Part shown: one piece after another, positions 8,862-16,520 of the stretch
Layout of the letters: each line of letters opens with the position of its first letter
How positions within the stretch are numbered: the first letter of the stretch is position 1
Origin: Klebsiella quasivariicola
Lineage (GTDB): Bacteria; Pseudomonadota; Gammaproteobacteria; Enterobacterales; Enterobacteriaceae
Assembly: GCF_002269255.1 (NCBI RefSeq)
Contig: NZ_CP022823.1
Location: forward strand, 2,480,001 to 2,544,000
DNA length: 64,000 nucleotides
Reading direction: 5' to 3'
Notes under the pieces: model-generated
The model's input: the letters and a program-made list of their open reading frames with translations, nothing else
What the model was told of the DNA's origin: nothing
The model's database searches: none
Position numbers and translations under genes: made by a program

Positions 8862-9127
8862 CTTCTCTCTTATTCAGTAGATAGCTTATGCATAAATTAG
8901 ATAAATAAATAATTCATAATACCTGGGGGTTATATGTATGAATAAGCAAAACCTGTGCCAGCGAGTAAGGAAGGCGCGATGGCGGTATTTAGCGGGTTGC
9001 AGAGGTCTGCTGGTGGTGCGGACTGCTGCAAATGCAGCGTACTTTTGCGCTGGCTGTTGCAAAGGCAACAGCTGGAGAAGCGATCGCCGGACAGAGGGGG
9101 CTGTCCGGCGGTGAGTATGGCGAGGCC

Positions 9128-9811
9128 TCAGCGCCCCTTCGCCGCCGGGGGTAGCAGTGAGGGGGCGGTCGCGGTTAGCGGCTGCCAGAGCCGCTCGGGG
9201 TCGCTAAATCCCTCTCCGACGAGGGCAAAAAAGCGGCTGGCGTGGAGACCGTCGACGAAGGCATGGTTAAACCGCCCGGCCACCGGGATCACGCCATTCT
9301 GCAGTTTTCCCCAGGTAAGCGCGGGCACCGCCGCGCCGACGGCATATTCCGCATGGGTCATCGAGGTGAAGTGAAGCCACGGCAGACAGCTGGCGCAGAT
9401 AAAATGCTCACCATCGACGATGAGCGGTGCCGGGGATGTCTCTCTTGCCGCGACGATCTTCGGCGTGGCCGCGTCGCTGAAGGCGGTGAACTCGGGGGCG
9501 TTGTCGCACCACACCTGGCGGAATCCCTCCCCAACGGTCATCACCGGTGTCATTACCGCCAGGTTGTCATATTCAATCACCTCGTCATTGCGCACACGCT
9601 GGCGTAGCTGCGGTACCCCGTTGGCCGCGCGCAGCAGGGCATAAAGCGCGAGCTGAAAAAACGAGACCCGACGCTCCTTCGCACATTCGTAGAGGCGCTG
9701 CGCCGCTATCGGAACGCAGAGATTAAAGCTGGGGTTAGCAAATTGGCGGTAAAAGGTGAAATGGTCCCGGCGGGGCCAGGTCGCGGTGTCGATAATCCGG
9801 TAATGAGCCAT
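9128..9811 (-). CDS. CatA-like chloramphenicol O-acetyltransferase
   Basis: This 227-residue protein matches the trimeric CAT family (type A usually about 215-220 residues). It carries the catalytic block HAFVDG at residues 183-188, with H183 and D187, inside FNHAFVDGLHASRFF. It also has the family stretch LPWLHFTSMTHAEY. Members transfer acetyl from acetyl-CoA to chloramphenicol; divergent chromosomal copies may have other acceptors. It follows the VOC gene by 31 bp on the same strand. GC content is like its surroundings and no mobile element flanks it, so it looks resident. Actual drug activity cannot be judged from sequence alone. Confidence 0.85.
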   Translation of the reverse strand: MAHYRIIDTATWPRRDHFTFYRQFANPSFNLCVPIAAQRLYECAKERRVSFFQLALYALLRAANGVPQLRQRVRNDEVIEYDNLAVMTPVMTVGEGFRQVWCDNAPEFTAFSDAATPKIVAARETSPAPLIVDGEHFICASCLPWLHFTSMTHAEYAVGAAVPALTWGKLQNGVIPVAGRFNHAFVDGLHASRFFALVGEGFSDPERLWQPLTATAPSLLPPAAKGR

Positions 9812-9842
9812 GGATGCCTCCTTATTGCTGGCGATCTGCTGA

Positions 9843-10226
9843 CTATGCGACGATTTCGATCAGGTTGCCATCAGGATCGGCGATCACCGCCTCATAATAG
9901 CCGTCGCCGGTGGTGCGCGGCGGCGAAACCAGTATCCCGGCAGCCCCGGCGCGTTGAGCGAGGGCATCGACCTGTTCTGCCCCGCCTACCGAGAGGGCCA
10001 GATGCGCCCAGCCGGTATGGTTGTTATCCGCGCTGGCCGGCTGCAGGCCAGGCTTGGTCATCAGCTCGATCACTACCTCATCGTCGATAGTAACAAAATA
10101 GGAGGCAAAACCGGGGTTGGTCTGGCTGAGGTATTTTTCATTGATGCTAGCGGCAAAAAACTCAACCCAGAAGCGGGCCTGGACGTCGAGCTGTTGGGTC
10201 CACAGGGCAAGATGGGCTATTTTCAT
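9843..10226 (-). CDS. VOC-fold (glyoxalase/bleomycin resistance superfamily) protein
   Basis: This 127-residue protein has two beta-alpha-beta-beta-beta modules. It begins MKIAHLALW and ends VIADPDGNLIEIVA, the classic VOC C-terminal metal-ligand segment with E near the end. A first-module ligand histidine is likely H5 (equivalent to AHLAL). The start at 10226 is supported by GGAGG 7 bases upstream; the longer frame has no such site. It is transcribed with the acetyltransferase and divergently from the DeoR gene 91 bp away, which may control it. The substrate is unknown. Confidence 0.82.
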   Translation of the reverse strand: MKIAHLALWTQQLDVQARFWVEFFAASINEKYLSQTNPGFASYFVTIDDEVVIELMTKPGLQPASADNNHTGWAHLALSVGGAEQVDALAQRAGAAGILVSPPRTTGDGYYEAVIADPDGNLIEIVA

Positions 10227-10317
10227 GGTAAACCTCCGGGCAGGAACGTTGACAATCAGAGCAGGGCAGACGATCATGCTTGCTGTTGCTCGGTTTTGAT
10301 TATTTAAGGAGTTTGGT

Positions 10318-11088
10318 TTGCTCGATTATGCTGCTTTCCCGCAACAGCGACAAGCGCTGATTTGCCAGATCCTGCAGGAAAACGGCAGGGTGGTTTGCGC
10401 GGAGCTGGCCGCGCGGCTTCAGGTATCGGAACACACCATCCGGCGCGATCTGCATGAACTCAGCCGCGAGGGGGTGTGTAAAAAGGTGTACGGCGGGGCG
10501 GTGCTGAGCCTGCCGGAGGCCGGGGACTACAGTGAGCGGAAAGATAAGAATCGAGCAACAAAGCTCAGGATCGCACAGCAGTGTGCCCGGCTGGTGAAGC
10601 CCGGTGGCACCCTTTTCATCGATACCGGCACCACTAATCTGGCGATGGCCGAGGCGCTGCCCGCCGAGCTGGCGCTGACGGTGGTGACGAACTCCCCGGA
10701 GATCGCTGCGGTACTGATGAAAAAACCGTTGTATGACGTGGTGATCCTCGGCGGCCAGGTACAGCGGGCAAGCGGCGGCTGCGTCGGGGCTGCTGCCGTA
10801 GCTCAGGTGCAGGGCATGTTATTCGACCAGGGGTTTATCGGCGGCTGCGCCATGGCGCCAGAGTCGGGCCTGACCGGCTTTGACTACGCCGATTGCGAGT
10901 TCAAAAAAGCGGTTATTAAACAATGCAGCGAAATTATTGTTGGCCTGACCTCGGATAAAATTCCGGCGGTGGCGCGGTTTGTGGTCGCCGCGAGCAGCGA
11001 TATTGACGTACTGGTGGTGGAAGAGAATATCAGCCGCGAATATCGTGTTGCCTTTCAGCAGCACGATATCCGCATCCATACCGTGTAG
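10318..11088 (+). CDS. DeoR/GlpR-family transcriptional regulator (TTG start)
   Basis: This is a 256-residue repressor. The N-terminal DeoR winged helix covers residues 10-60 (RQALICQILQENGRVVCAEL, then VSEHTIRRDLHEL). The C-terminal sugar-phosphate sensor domain contains DTGTTNLAMAEALP. Translation must begin at TTG: AAGGAG sits five bases upstream, and the only nearby ATG is out of frame. Family members sense phosphorylated sugars or related metabolites. It is divergent from the VOC-CAT pair, which makes that pair a candidate target. No sugar genes adjoin it. Confidence 0.88.
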   Translation: MLDYAAFPQQRQALICQILQENGRVVCAELAARLQVSEHTIRRDLHELSREGVCKKVYGGAVLSLPEAGDYSERKDKNRATKLRIAQQCARLVKPGGTLFIDTGTTNLAMAEALPAELALTVVTNSPEIAAVLMKKPLYDVVILGGQVQRASGGCVGAAAVAQVQGMLFDQGFIGGCAMAPESGLTGFDYADCEFKKAVIKQCSEIIVGLTSDKIPAVARFVVAASSDIDVLVVEENISREYRVAFQQHDIRIHTV

Positions 11089-11091
11089 CCG

Positions 11092-11721
11092 TTAACGGGT
11101 CAGGGAGGTGGCGATAAGCCGCAGACCCAATGCCCCCAGCACCGTCGCGGTGGCGATGTCGATTCGTCGTTTCAGCCGCAGGTATACCCGCCGCGGCCGG
11201 TCAGCAGACAGCACCAGCGCCACCAGCGAATACCAGCTGACATCAATCAGAAAGCTCATCAGCGGCACAATGTAATAGAAAGCGGTGGGGATCTGCGCTG
11301 GCAGCAGGGCGGTAAAAATTGAGGCGAACACCAGCGCGGTTTTGGGATTGCTCAGTTGCGTATACAGCCCGTCGCGGAAGGTCTTCAGCAGCGAACGATT
11401 GCCGGCCATCCCGCTGGCGCAAAAGTCCATCGGCTGCGCCGACCCGCGGAAAATTTTATAGCCAAGCCACAGCAGATAGAGCCCGCCGGCCACCTTCAGC
11501 CCAATGAACAGTTCCGGTACCGCGGTGAGCACCTTCTGCAGGCCCAGCATCGCCATAATAGAAAAAATGGCAGCGCCGGCGCCGGTACCGAGGGCGGTCA
11601 CCATACCGTGCAGACGCGAGCGGGCAACCGCATTGCGCGCGACAAAAATAAAGCTTGGGCCAGGACTGATCACGCCCATGATCAGCACCGCGGCAATGGC
11701 CATCAGGCTGGATAAGAACAT
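11092..11721 (-). CDS. LysE/RhtB-family amino acid exporter
   Basis: This 209-residue inner-membrane protein has about six helices. It begins with the RhtB family signature (MGVISPGPSFIFVARNA, with the PGP motif at residues 20-22) and contains NPKTALVFASIF. It starts at MFLSSLMAIA with GGAG six bases upstream; the frame extends a further 62 codons without a ribosome site. Members export homoserine, threonine or other amino acids. It ends three bases past the DeoR gene, tail to tail. The substrate is not determinable. Confidence 0.88.
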   Translation of the reverse strand: MFLSSLMAIAAVLIMGVISPGPSFIFVARNAVARSRLHGMVTALGTGAGAAIFSIMAMLGLQKVLTAVPELFIGLKVAGGLYLLWLGYKIFRGSAQPMDFCASGMAGNRSLLKTFRDGLYTQLSNPKTALVFASIFTALLPAQIPTAFYYIVPLMSFLIDVSWYSLVALVLSADRPRRVYLRLKRRIDIATATVLGALGLRLIATSLTR

Positions 11722-11969
11722 AGCAACTCCTGGTATTTCCGCCGCAGACAGGCGGTCGGCAACGGGTGAACGATACGAGCAGACAGAGTAGCAAACTGGC
11801 TCAGGAAAGCACGTCAAAACCGTGTGGAAAAGGAGGGGGGAGCGGGCGTCGGCGCCGCGCGTTTTCTGTGCAACTGTTTGAATAACGATTCCCATTCTTG
11901 TCATCAATGGTAAACTGAATAACTGTGATCTTTGTCATACCGTAATAACTACAGAGAAGAGACACTGCT

Positions 11970-12605
11970 ATGCAACATATCATTGAGGGCTTCCTCAACT
12001 TCCAGAAAGAGATCTTCCCCCAGCGTAAAGAGCTCTTCCGCAGCCTGGCCTCCAGCCAGAATCCCAAAGCGCTTTTCATCTCCTGTTCTGACAGCCGTCT
12101 GGTGCCGGAACTGGTTACCCAGCAGGAGCCGGGACAGCTCTTTGTCATTCGTAATGCCGGGAATATCGTGCCGTCTTTCGGGCCGGAGCCGGGCGGCGTT
12201 TCAGCGACCATCGAATATGCCGTGGTTGCCCTGGGAGTGACGGATATCGTGATCTGCGGCCACTCCAACTGTGGGGCGATGAAAGCCATCGCCACCTGCC
12301 AGTGCCTCGAGCCGATGCCGGCGGTCTCCCACTGGCTGCGCTACGCCGACGCCGCGAAAGCGGTAGTGGAAAAGAAAACCTGGGCCAGCGAAACCGATAA
12401 GGTCAACGGCATGGTGCAGGAAAACGTCATCGCCCAGCTGAACAACATCAAAACCCATCCGTCGGTGGCGGTTGGTCTGCGCGATCAGACTCTGCGCCTG
12501 CACGGCTGGTTCTACGACATTGAAAGCGGTGACATTCAGGCGCTGGATAAAAACACGAAATCCTTTGTGTCGCTGTCGGAAAATCCGGACGTCTTTTTCG
12601 AATAA
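11970..12605 (+). CDS. Beta-class carbonic anhydrase
   Basis: This 211-residue cytoplasmic enzyme interconverts CO2 and bicarbonate. The zinc ligands are visible: C39 and D41 in ISCSDSRL, H98 and C101 in ICGHSNCGAM; the Asp41-Arg43 dyad is intact. It resembles E. coli CynT in length and motif layout, but no cyanase genes flank it, so the symbol is withheld. A separate housekeeping enzyme (Can) exists in enterobacteria. It is divergent from the LysE gene across about 250 bp. Confidence 0.92.
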   Translation: MQHIIEGFLNFQKEIFPQRKELFRSLASSQNPKALFISCSDSRLVPELVTQQEPGQLFVIRNAGNIVPSFGPEPGGVSATIEYAVVALGVTDIVICGHSNCGAMKAIATCQCLEPMPAVSHWLRYADAAKAVVEKKTWASETDKVNGMVQENVIAQLNNIKTHPSVAVGLRDQTLRLHGWFYDIESGDIQALDKNTKSFVSLSENPDVFFE

Positions 12606-12844
12606 AGCCGTTCTCAGGGCAGGGAGGCCCTGTTCATTCCCCCACCACGCCATGCACGGCGCCCCTTTACAGACAGCGGAAGGCTTCCGGCATGTCCGCA
12701 AAGTCAGATCTATCAATTTCATGCTCTCCAGCGAACCGGGTATTTTTTCACATCAGGCTCTTTTTTTGGAAGAGAGTCAGTAGCGTCCGGATACGGGCGA
12801 ATGCCACTCGGGGCTGTTGGGAAACGTCAGGAAGGGGAAATACT

Positions 12845-12869
12845 AAAGCGCCGTGCGGGACGGCGCTTT
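12845..12869 (-). terminator. Hairpin downstream of the DUF1471 gene
   Basis: A 10-bp perfect stem, AAAGCGCCGT and ACGGCGCTTT, closes a 5-base loop about 25 bp past the stop codon of the minus-strand gene. The following T-run is interrupted (TTTAGTATTT), so efficiency is uncertain. It may also stop transcripts from the carbonic anhydrase side. Confidence 0.5.
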
Positions 12870-12893
12870 AGCAAGCGCTAAGGGGCAAGGGGA

Positions 12894-13103
12894 TTATTTG
12901 CTCAGTTCGGCTGTCATATGAACACGGTTGTTAAACTGGGCGCTGGTGATTTTATAGGATGCACCCTGTTCTGCGGCCTGGGCGGCAATTTTTGCTTCCG
13001 CGCGGTCCAGTGTGGAGGCAGTGGCGCTAACGCTTTGGGCGAAGCTGGCAGCAGAGAACAGAGACAGAGCAGCAACAGCAACGAAAGTTTTGATTAATTT
13101 CAT
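12894..13103 (-). CDS. DUF1471 (YdgH/BhsA/McbA-like) small periplasmic protein
   Basis: This 69-residue secreted protein has a signal peptide ending SAASFAQS (cleavage near residue 22). One DUF1471 domain follows, with the typical end YKITSAQFNNRVHMTAELSK. Paralogues such as BhsA, McbA and YahO respond to stress, acid or biofilm growth. No single orthologue could be chosen. A strong start MKLIKTFVAVAALSL and the family length support the call. Confidence 0.85.
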   Translation of the reverse strand: MKLIKTFVAVAALSLFSAASFAQSVSATASTLDRAEAKIAAQAAEQGASYKITSAQFNNRVHMTAELSK

Positions 13104-13187
13104 GGTCGTATTCCTTAATTTGGTGTCTGATAAAGGGCCTGTTGCCCTGATGTGATAAAGAATACGCTTGACGCCTTGAGGTTAAAA

Positions 13188-13904
13188 TCAAAACAATTTG
13201 CGAAACTCTTTCAAATAATATGAATGATTTTCGCGCGAGCGTGAGGCCGCACGCTGCGGGCGGGATGGGGCAGGCGCCGTTGTCAGTGGGCGGAGATCGG
13301 TGGACAGGCGGCTAAAAGAGAGCCTGGCGGTCATGAAATGATGGAAATGGCTATGACTGACCAGACGGAAATTCACTTTAATCCTTTCCAGACCGTTATA
13401 GACCCGCTTACGATTGATCCCCAGCGTAGCGGCCATTTGATGCACCGACTGACCCTTCATGGTGGCATTTATCATCCGCATTTCCAGGCGGTTGAGCGGG
13501 GCTCGCTGACGAGAAGAAACGCTCTGACGTTGATGACGCGGCACAAGGGGCCAGCGACGCTCGGCCAGGCAGTGCAGAAGGCGGCTCACTTCACGTACCG
13601 TTTCGCGCTGACTGACCCACAGGAGGGTATCCGCGAAAAAGGCACGGCCACGCTTTACGTGACTGGCTGACGTAAAGCCGATGACCAGGCCCTGAAAGTG
13701 CTGGGCGATCTCAGCGGCAGCCTGGTAATCATGATAGTTTTCCAGCGACAGAATAATGACATCCAGCGCGGTCAGTTCTGGTAGATGACTGAGCGGCAGG
13801 GAGTGAATAACTTTTAATTCGGGCGCCGTTTGCTGAATATCCCGAATACACTGGGCAAGGCCGATATTAAAATAAATATTATTGCTGTGAATTAAAATGT
13901 TCAA
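13188..13904 (-). CDS. LuxR-type DNA-binding regulator with degenerate receiver-like N-terminus
   Basis: This is a 238-residue protein. Residues 1-120 have an alternating beta-alpha pattern like a response-regulator receiver (MNILIHSNNIYFNIGLAQCI, then ALDVIILSLENYHDYQ). The usual phosphoacceptor Asp at the end of the third strand is not evident. Residues 135-185 form a LuxR helix-turn-helix (LNRLEMRMINATMKGQSVHQMAATLGI). A basic tail follows. It lies 45 bp downstream of the winged-helix gene on the same strand, probably as one unit. Such pairs often control surface structures, but no target adjoins. Confidence 0.7.
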   Translation of the reverse strand: MNILIHSNNIYFNIGLAQCIRDIQQTAPELKVIHSLPLSHLPELTALDVIILSLENYHDYQAAAEIAQHFQGLVIGFTSASHVKRGRAFFADTLLWVSQRETVREVSRLLHCLAERRWPLVPRHQRQSVSSRQRAPLNRLEMRMINATMKGQSVHQMAATLGINRKRVYNGLERIKVNFRLVSHSHFHHFMTARLSFSRLSTDLRPLTTAPAPSRPQRAASRSRENHSYYLKEFRKLF

Positions 13905-13949
13905 CGGGAAATACCTGTTACATGCGACGTATGGGGTCCGGAGAGGGGA

Positions 13950-14384
13950 TTAGCTGCGTACCAGGAGTTTCTTCATATCAGCAGGCGCGGTGTTAATATA
14001 ATTCAACATGCCCGGTGGTTTAAATGAATAAATTTCGGCTACATACGCGTTATTAATATAATACCCTTCACATTTAACCCGAATAATTAATGCGTTTTCC
14101 ACCCCCACCTCGGCCAGACGGGATTTTAAAGTCTGAATGACTTGCCATAGGCGCTGCGCGGAAGGGCGGAGATTATTTTTTTCCCAGACGTTAATCATTA
14201 ACTCTTCGTCACTGACTAACCGTTCCCTGCCATGCGCCAGCAGGTACTCCAGTAAACAGGCCATGGTGCTACGCAGCTGAATCTGTTTTCGGGTCCCTCG
14301 TAGCGTGATAATTTCCCGATGATGCAGGCAGTAGAAAATATCATCCGCTAACTTATAGCCAAGTAGTTTATAGCCTTTAGTCAT
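13950..14384 (-). CDS. Soluble winged-helix (OmpR/CadC-type) regulator
   Basis: This protein of about 144 residues is nearly all one OmpR/CadC-like DNA-binding domain. It shows the recognition segment RPSAQRLWQVIQTLKSRLAEVG and a wing IIRVKCEGYYI. No membrane helix or sensor domain follows, unlike CadC or ToxR. The start at MTKGYKLL has GGAG six bases upstream; an ATG four codons earlier (14396) is also possible. It is the first gene of a two-regulator unit with the LuxR-like gene. The targets are unknown. Confidence 0.72.
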   Translation of the reverse strand: MTKGYKLLGYKLADDIFYCLHHREIITLRGTRKQIQLRSTMACLLEYLLAHGRERLVSDEELMINVWEKNNLRPSAQRLWQVIQTLKSRLAEVGVENALIIRVKCEGYYINNAYVAEIYSFKPPGMLNYINTAPADMKKLLVRS

Positions 14385-14633
14385 CCACCACTCCATGATA
14401 AATTCTCTTATTGCCGATGCAGATTACCTGCCAGGCGCGTCCTGACCAAGTTAATTTTATCTGCTAGAATAATCAAAACAAATAACCATATACGCATACA
14501 TAACTAGAATAAAAATCTGATAATCTTGCTGTGTTCTGTTGGATTATGTGGTATAGGAAAAGTCTTAATCAAGACGCGGGCGCTGGTAAGCGGTTGAAAA
14601 TATGGATGGCAGAAAAAAATAAAAGCACTTACA

Positions 14634-14647
14634 TTGATCTAGATCAA
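14634..14647. promoter_or_regulatory. FNR-type palindrome TTGAT-N4-ATCAA
   Basis: The 14 bases TTGATCTAGATCAA match the FNR consensus exactly and are a perfect palindrome. The site is 137 bp upstream of a small plus-strand gene with a good ribosome site and about 250 bp upstream of the regulator gene on the other strand. A -10 with typical class II spacing (around 14667-14675) is weak. The reading as an FNR site is by consensus only. Confidence 0.55.
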
Positions 14648-14783
14648 TTTAATGCCTTTCTACTGGTATTGAACATTTACATAGTAAAACAAAGATTGAA
14701 ATAACTTACGTTATACGGTGTTAAGCTGATTCTGAACTTATGGAATTACCCAGGGAACTGTTCATTACTTTCAGGAGCGTTTT

Positions 14784-14933
14784 ATGGCCATTGCAACTCG
14801 TAAGCCTCTTTGTAACAAACGCTGGTCGGCCAGCCCGGCCTCTCAGGATCTTCAGCTCACCCAACTGCGTCACCCATGGGTCGCCACTAAAGCCAGCTGC
14901 AAAAGTAAAAAGGGCTGGAAGCGCCGCGGTTAG
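14784..14933 (+). CDS. Unrecognised 49-residue basic protein
   Basis: A short frame begins MAIATRKPLCNKRW and ends SKKGWKRRG, rich in Lys, Arg, Ser and Trp. AGGAG lies six bases before the ATG. No signal peptide or membrane helix is present. It is the only supported frame in the 609-bp gap between the winged-helix gene and the MBL gene, and it sits downstream of the FNR-type palindrome. I do not recognise a family. It could be a small regulator, a nucleic-acid-binding peptide, or a chance frame. Confidence 0.4.
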   Translation: MAIATRKPLCNKRWSASPASQDLQLTQLRHPWVATKASCKSKKGWKRRG

Positions 14934-15005
14934 CGGCCTGTCCAACCTCCCTTACATAAAGCCCTGCTTGCCCCTGCGGACATGCAGGGCTTACCTCTGC
15001 GACGT

Positions 15006-15842
15006 TTACACCGCCCGCAACAGATAGCCGGAGGGGGTCTCCACCACCCTGGCAAAACCAGGCAGGCCAAGATGCATCCCGGCGATCAGCCATTGTTCGC
15101 TGGCGGCCTGACGCAGCACGTTCTCGCGGGTTTGCCGGGCCTGGTCAGGATCGACGTCGAAAGCCACCGATACCTCGGGCCGCGCGGTCTGAATCGGCGG
15201 AAAATGGACGATATCCCCCCAGATCAGCAGCGAGGTATCGCCCAGTTCCAGTCGATAGCCGGTATGCCCGGGGGTATGGCCGGGCAGCGCACATGGCTGG
15301 ATACCTGCCACCCTTGTTTCTTCATTAAGTTCACGAATTTGTTCTGCGCAGATCGCCAGCACGCGGCGGACGAACAGCACGTTACGCTGGCCGCGATCGC
15401 TGGCATTGGCGAGGGTCGACGCCGCCAGCCAGTAAGCCTGTTCCCGCCAGGGCAGGTAAACCGTGGCACGGGGAAACGCTGGTGCACCAGCGGCCGTGAG
15501 CAGGCCCCCAATATGGTCCGGGTGGGCGTGGGTCAGGAGGATGGTGTCGATTTCTTCAGGGCGCACGCCCAGCTGCGCCAGGCTGGCGATCAGTGCGCCG
15601 CCGACGCCGTTGACCCCACCGGTGCCCGTATCCACCAGCACCGTGTGCCCGCGACCGCGGATCAGATAGGCGCCAATCTCAATGGTCTCCGGTGAAGCGA
15701 TCCCCGCCTGCAGCTGCAGGCGCACCGCTTCTTCAGGGGGAAGCCCCGAGAGTAACGTCAGCGGCGCCGCCATCTGACCATCACTCACGGCGCTTACCGT
15801 CAGGTCGCCTTGCGTCAGGGTATAAAAAGGGGCTGGTATCAT
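15006..15842 (-). CDS. MBL-fold metallo-hydrolase
   Basis: This 278-residue enzyme has the metallo-beta-lactamase fold. The zinc motif HAHPDH sits in ILLTHAHPDHIGGLL. Further ligands are the H in PGHTPGHTGYRL, the D in LLIWGDIVHFPP and the H in IAGMHLGLPGF. It resembles lactonase and glyoxalase II-like subgroups. The start is the second of two adjacent ATGs, five bases after GAGG; 15845 is the alternative. It follows the small conserved gene by a few bases. The substrate is unknown. Confidence 0.87.
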   Translation of the reverse strand: MIPAPFYTLTQGDLTVSAVSDGQMAAPLTLLSGLPPEEAVRLQLQAGIASPETIEIGAYLIRGRGHTVLVDTGTGGVNGVGGALIASLAQLGVRPEEIDTILLTHAHPDHIGGLLTAAGAPAFPRATVYLPWREQAYWLAASTLANASDRGQRNVLFVRRVLAICAEQIRELNEETRVAGIQPCALPGHTPGHTGYRLELGDTSLLIWGDIVHFPPIQTARPEVSVAFDVDPDQARQTRENVLRQAASEQWLIAGMHLGLPGFARVVETPSGYLLRAV

Positions 15843-15849
15843 CATGACC

Positions 15850-16365
15850 TCAAGCTCGCTGCGCCGGGTTACGCAACCGGGCGGTGATGGGTTGATAAAC
15901 AAAGACGGTGGCTGCCGTGGCCAGGTGTTTCAGGTCGTCGCGCGGGAGGATGGCAGCACACCGGGCGTGTTGGGTCCCCAGGCCGCCGGGCTGCAGGACC
16001 CACAGTGGGGCGACGGGCAGGGTTTGCGCGGTATCGCTTAGCAGCAGCACCTCATCTGGCCGGACTTCCCGCATGTCGCCATCTGTAACATAGAGGTGGC
16101 GATGCCAGTCGGTGATCGCCGATTGCCAGTGGGCAAAATGGCCCCCTCCGTTGCGGCGATAGGCGTCGCTGTCGATCACGGCAGCATCGCGGATATCGTG
16201 CAGCGCCAGATAGCGGGGGCAACCCTCGCTGAGGGCGCGGAAGCGCTGGGAAGCATAAAAGCCGGGCACAGACACCAGCGCCGGCAGTTTTTCCTGATTG
16301 TAAAAGGTATTCCACGCCGTTTCGCTTTGTGGGTCGGTGTAGGCGCATTCGACGACATAGAGCAT
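15850..16365 (-). CDS. Conserved protein of unknown function (ferredoxin-like dimeric barrel type)
   Basis: This 171-residue protein starts MLYVVECAYTDPQSE and has NTFYNQEKLPALVSVPGFYASQRF. That pattern is typical of dimeric alpha-beta barrel proteins in small-molecule degradation (DUF4286-like), followed by a second similar half ending VFVYQPITARL. It is transcribed just upstream of the MBL hydrolase and divergently from a LysR gene 155 bp away. The layout suggests a regulated two-gene catabolic unit, but the reaction is unknown. Confidence 0.7.
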   Translation of the reverse strand: MLYVVECAYTDPQSETAWNTFYNQEKLPALVSVPGFYASQRFRALSEGCPRYLALHDIRDAAVIDSDAYRRNGGGHFAHWQSAITDWHRHLYVTDGDMREVRPDEVLLLSDTAQTLPVAPLWVLQPGGLGTQHARCAAILPRDDLKHLATAATVFVYQPITARLRNPAQRA

Positions 16366-16520
16366 TGGGACCTCGCTGGACAGATGATTGCGCTTACAAG
16401 GCGCTTTAGTGAGTTTTCATCATCCTATCGGCTAAAACTGGCGCTGAAAAACGATGTTAATTCAAGGTTCAGTGATATTCTGTCACTGACTTTCGCCGAG
16501 GCCGTACAGGAGCCATCGTT

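Noticed and set aside
8862..9127. Possible MetJ boxes upstream of the MetNIQ-like unit
   Set aside because: No repeats of AGACGTCT were found. Only an ATTCATA-N18-TATGAAT inverted repeat is present, which does not fit MetJ.
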